64,000 bases of DNA. Origin: Rhodospirillales bacterium (GTDB lineage Bacteria > Pseudomonadota > Alphaproteobacteria > ATCC43930 > CGMCC-115725). The position numbers and the translations under genes were made by a program. The notes beneath the pieces were generated by a model. That model was not told where the DNA came from, ran no database searches, and saw only the letters and a list, made by a program, of their open reading frames with translations. Of this stretch, positions 63,930 to 64,000 are shown piece after piece. The DNA is taken from contig DAHUYF010000055.1 in the NCBI GenBank assembly GCA_027315365.1, forward strand, positions 1 through 64,000, in the 5' to 3' direction. The number at the start of each line of letters is the position of its first letter. Position 1 is the first letter of the stretch.

Positions 63930-64000
63930 AGCGGCGCCGAGCCGGGAGCCTTAAGCAATCGTGAACGCGATCCCGATACATTGCTAAAATGCGCCGCGCG

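Overview
The window is chromosomal DNA of a high-GC (by eye close to 70%) alphaproteobacterium. The gene orders are those of the class: serS-surE-pcm-LysM/M23, scpA-scpB-tatB-tatC, M50-nagZ-SPOR-argS-dgt facing erpA-xthA, yajC-secD-secF-Mth938, popZ-valS, and an aapJQMP amino-acid ABC operon. A PAS_5-type protein and folate-dependent trmFO fit a Rhodospirillales-like lineage, but genus cannot be read from this sequence. There is no rRNA, IS element, prophage or CRISPR array.

Layout. 1-6.9 kb: truncated MFS carrier, uvrA, PAS protein, trmFO, GNAT. 6.9-13 kb: an NDUFAF6-like protein and the Mth938/secFD/yajC operon on the minus strand, separated by plus-strand genes (30-aa membrane peptide, PuuD-like membrane protein, sodB, DUF1330). 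13-18.8 kb: SDR, AAA ATPase, and the serS-surE-pcm-LysM/M23 operon. 18.8-27.1 kb: one long minus-strand run from dgt through argS, SPOR, nagZ, M50 protease, scpAB to tatBC, mostly with 1-14 nt overlaps. 27.1-35.5 kb: erpA, xthA, PagL-like/PilZ, a KamA-like radical SAM enzyme with ilvD, and a LysR/acyl-CoA dehydrogenase divergon. 35.5-44.3 kb: valS, popZ, a second pcm, tRNA-Cys, tRNA-Asn, small lipoproteins, LOG protein, pentapeptide protein, 2OG oxygenase. 44.3-47.7 kb: a lipoprotein/response regulator/histidine kinase unit. 47.7-51.9 kb: Nudix, cysK-like, alaX, sseA, GNAT, entericidin. 51.9-59.2 kb: aap transporter facing metC-modB-modC. 59.2-64 kb: small exported proteins, decayed efflux-pump fragments, tRNA-Arg, an NDUFS4-like complex I subunit, tRNA-Pro, MFS carrier, YjbR and DUF192 proteins.

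Many genes start with GTG or TTG and overlap neighbours by ATGA/GTGA, so translational coupling is common. Where promoters can be read they are mostly TTGnnn - 16 to 18 bp - TAnnnT, sometimes ending only a few bases before the start codon. The least explained signal is a 44-bp element (36/44 identical) found upstream of both valS and sseA, in the same orientation and about 60 nt from each start codon. Other points of interest are local losses relative to usual neighbourhoods (tolC, tatA, modA), remnants of an RND pump, and several genes too short for standard ORF cut-offs.
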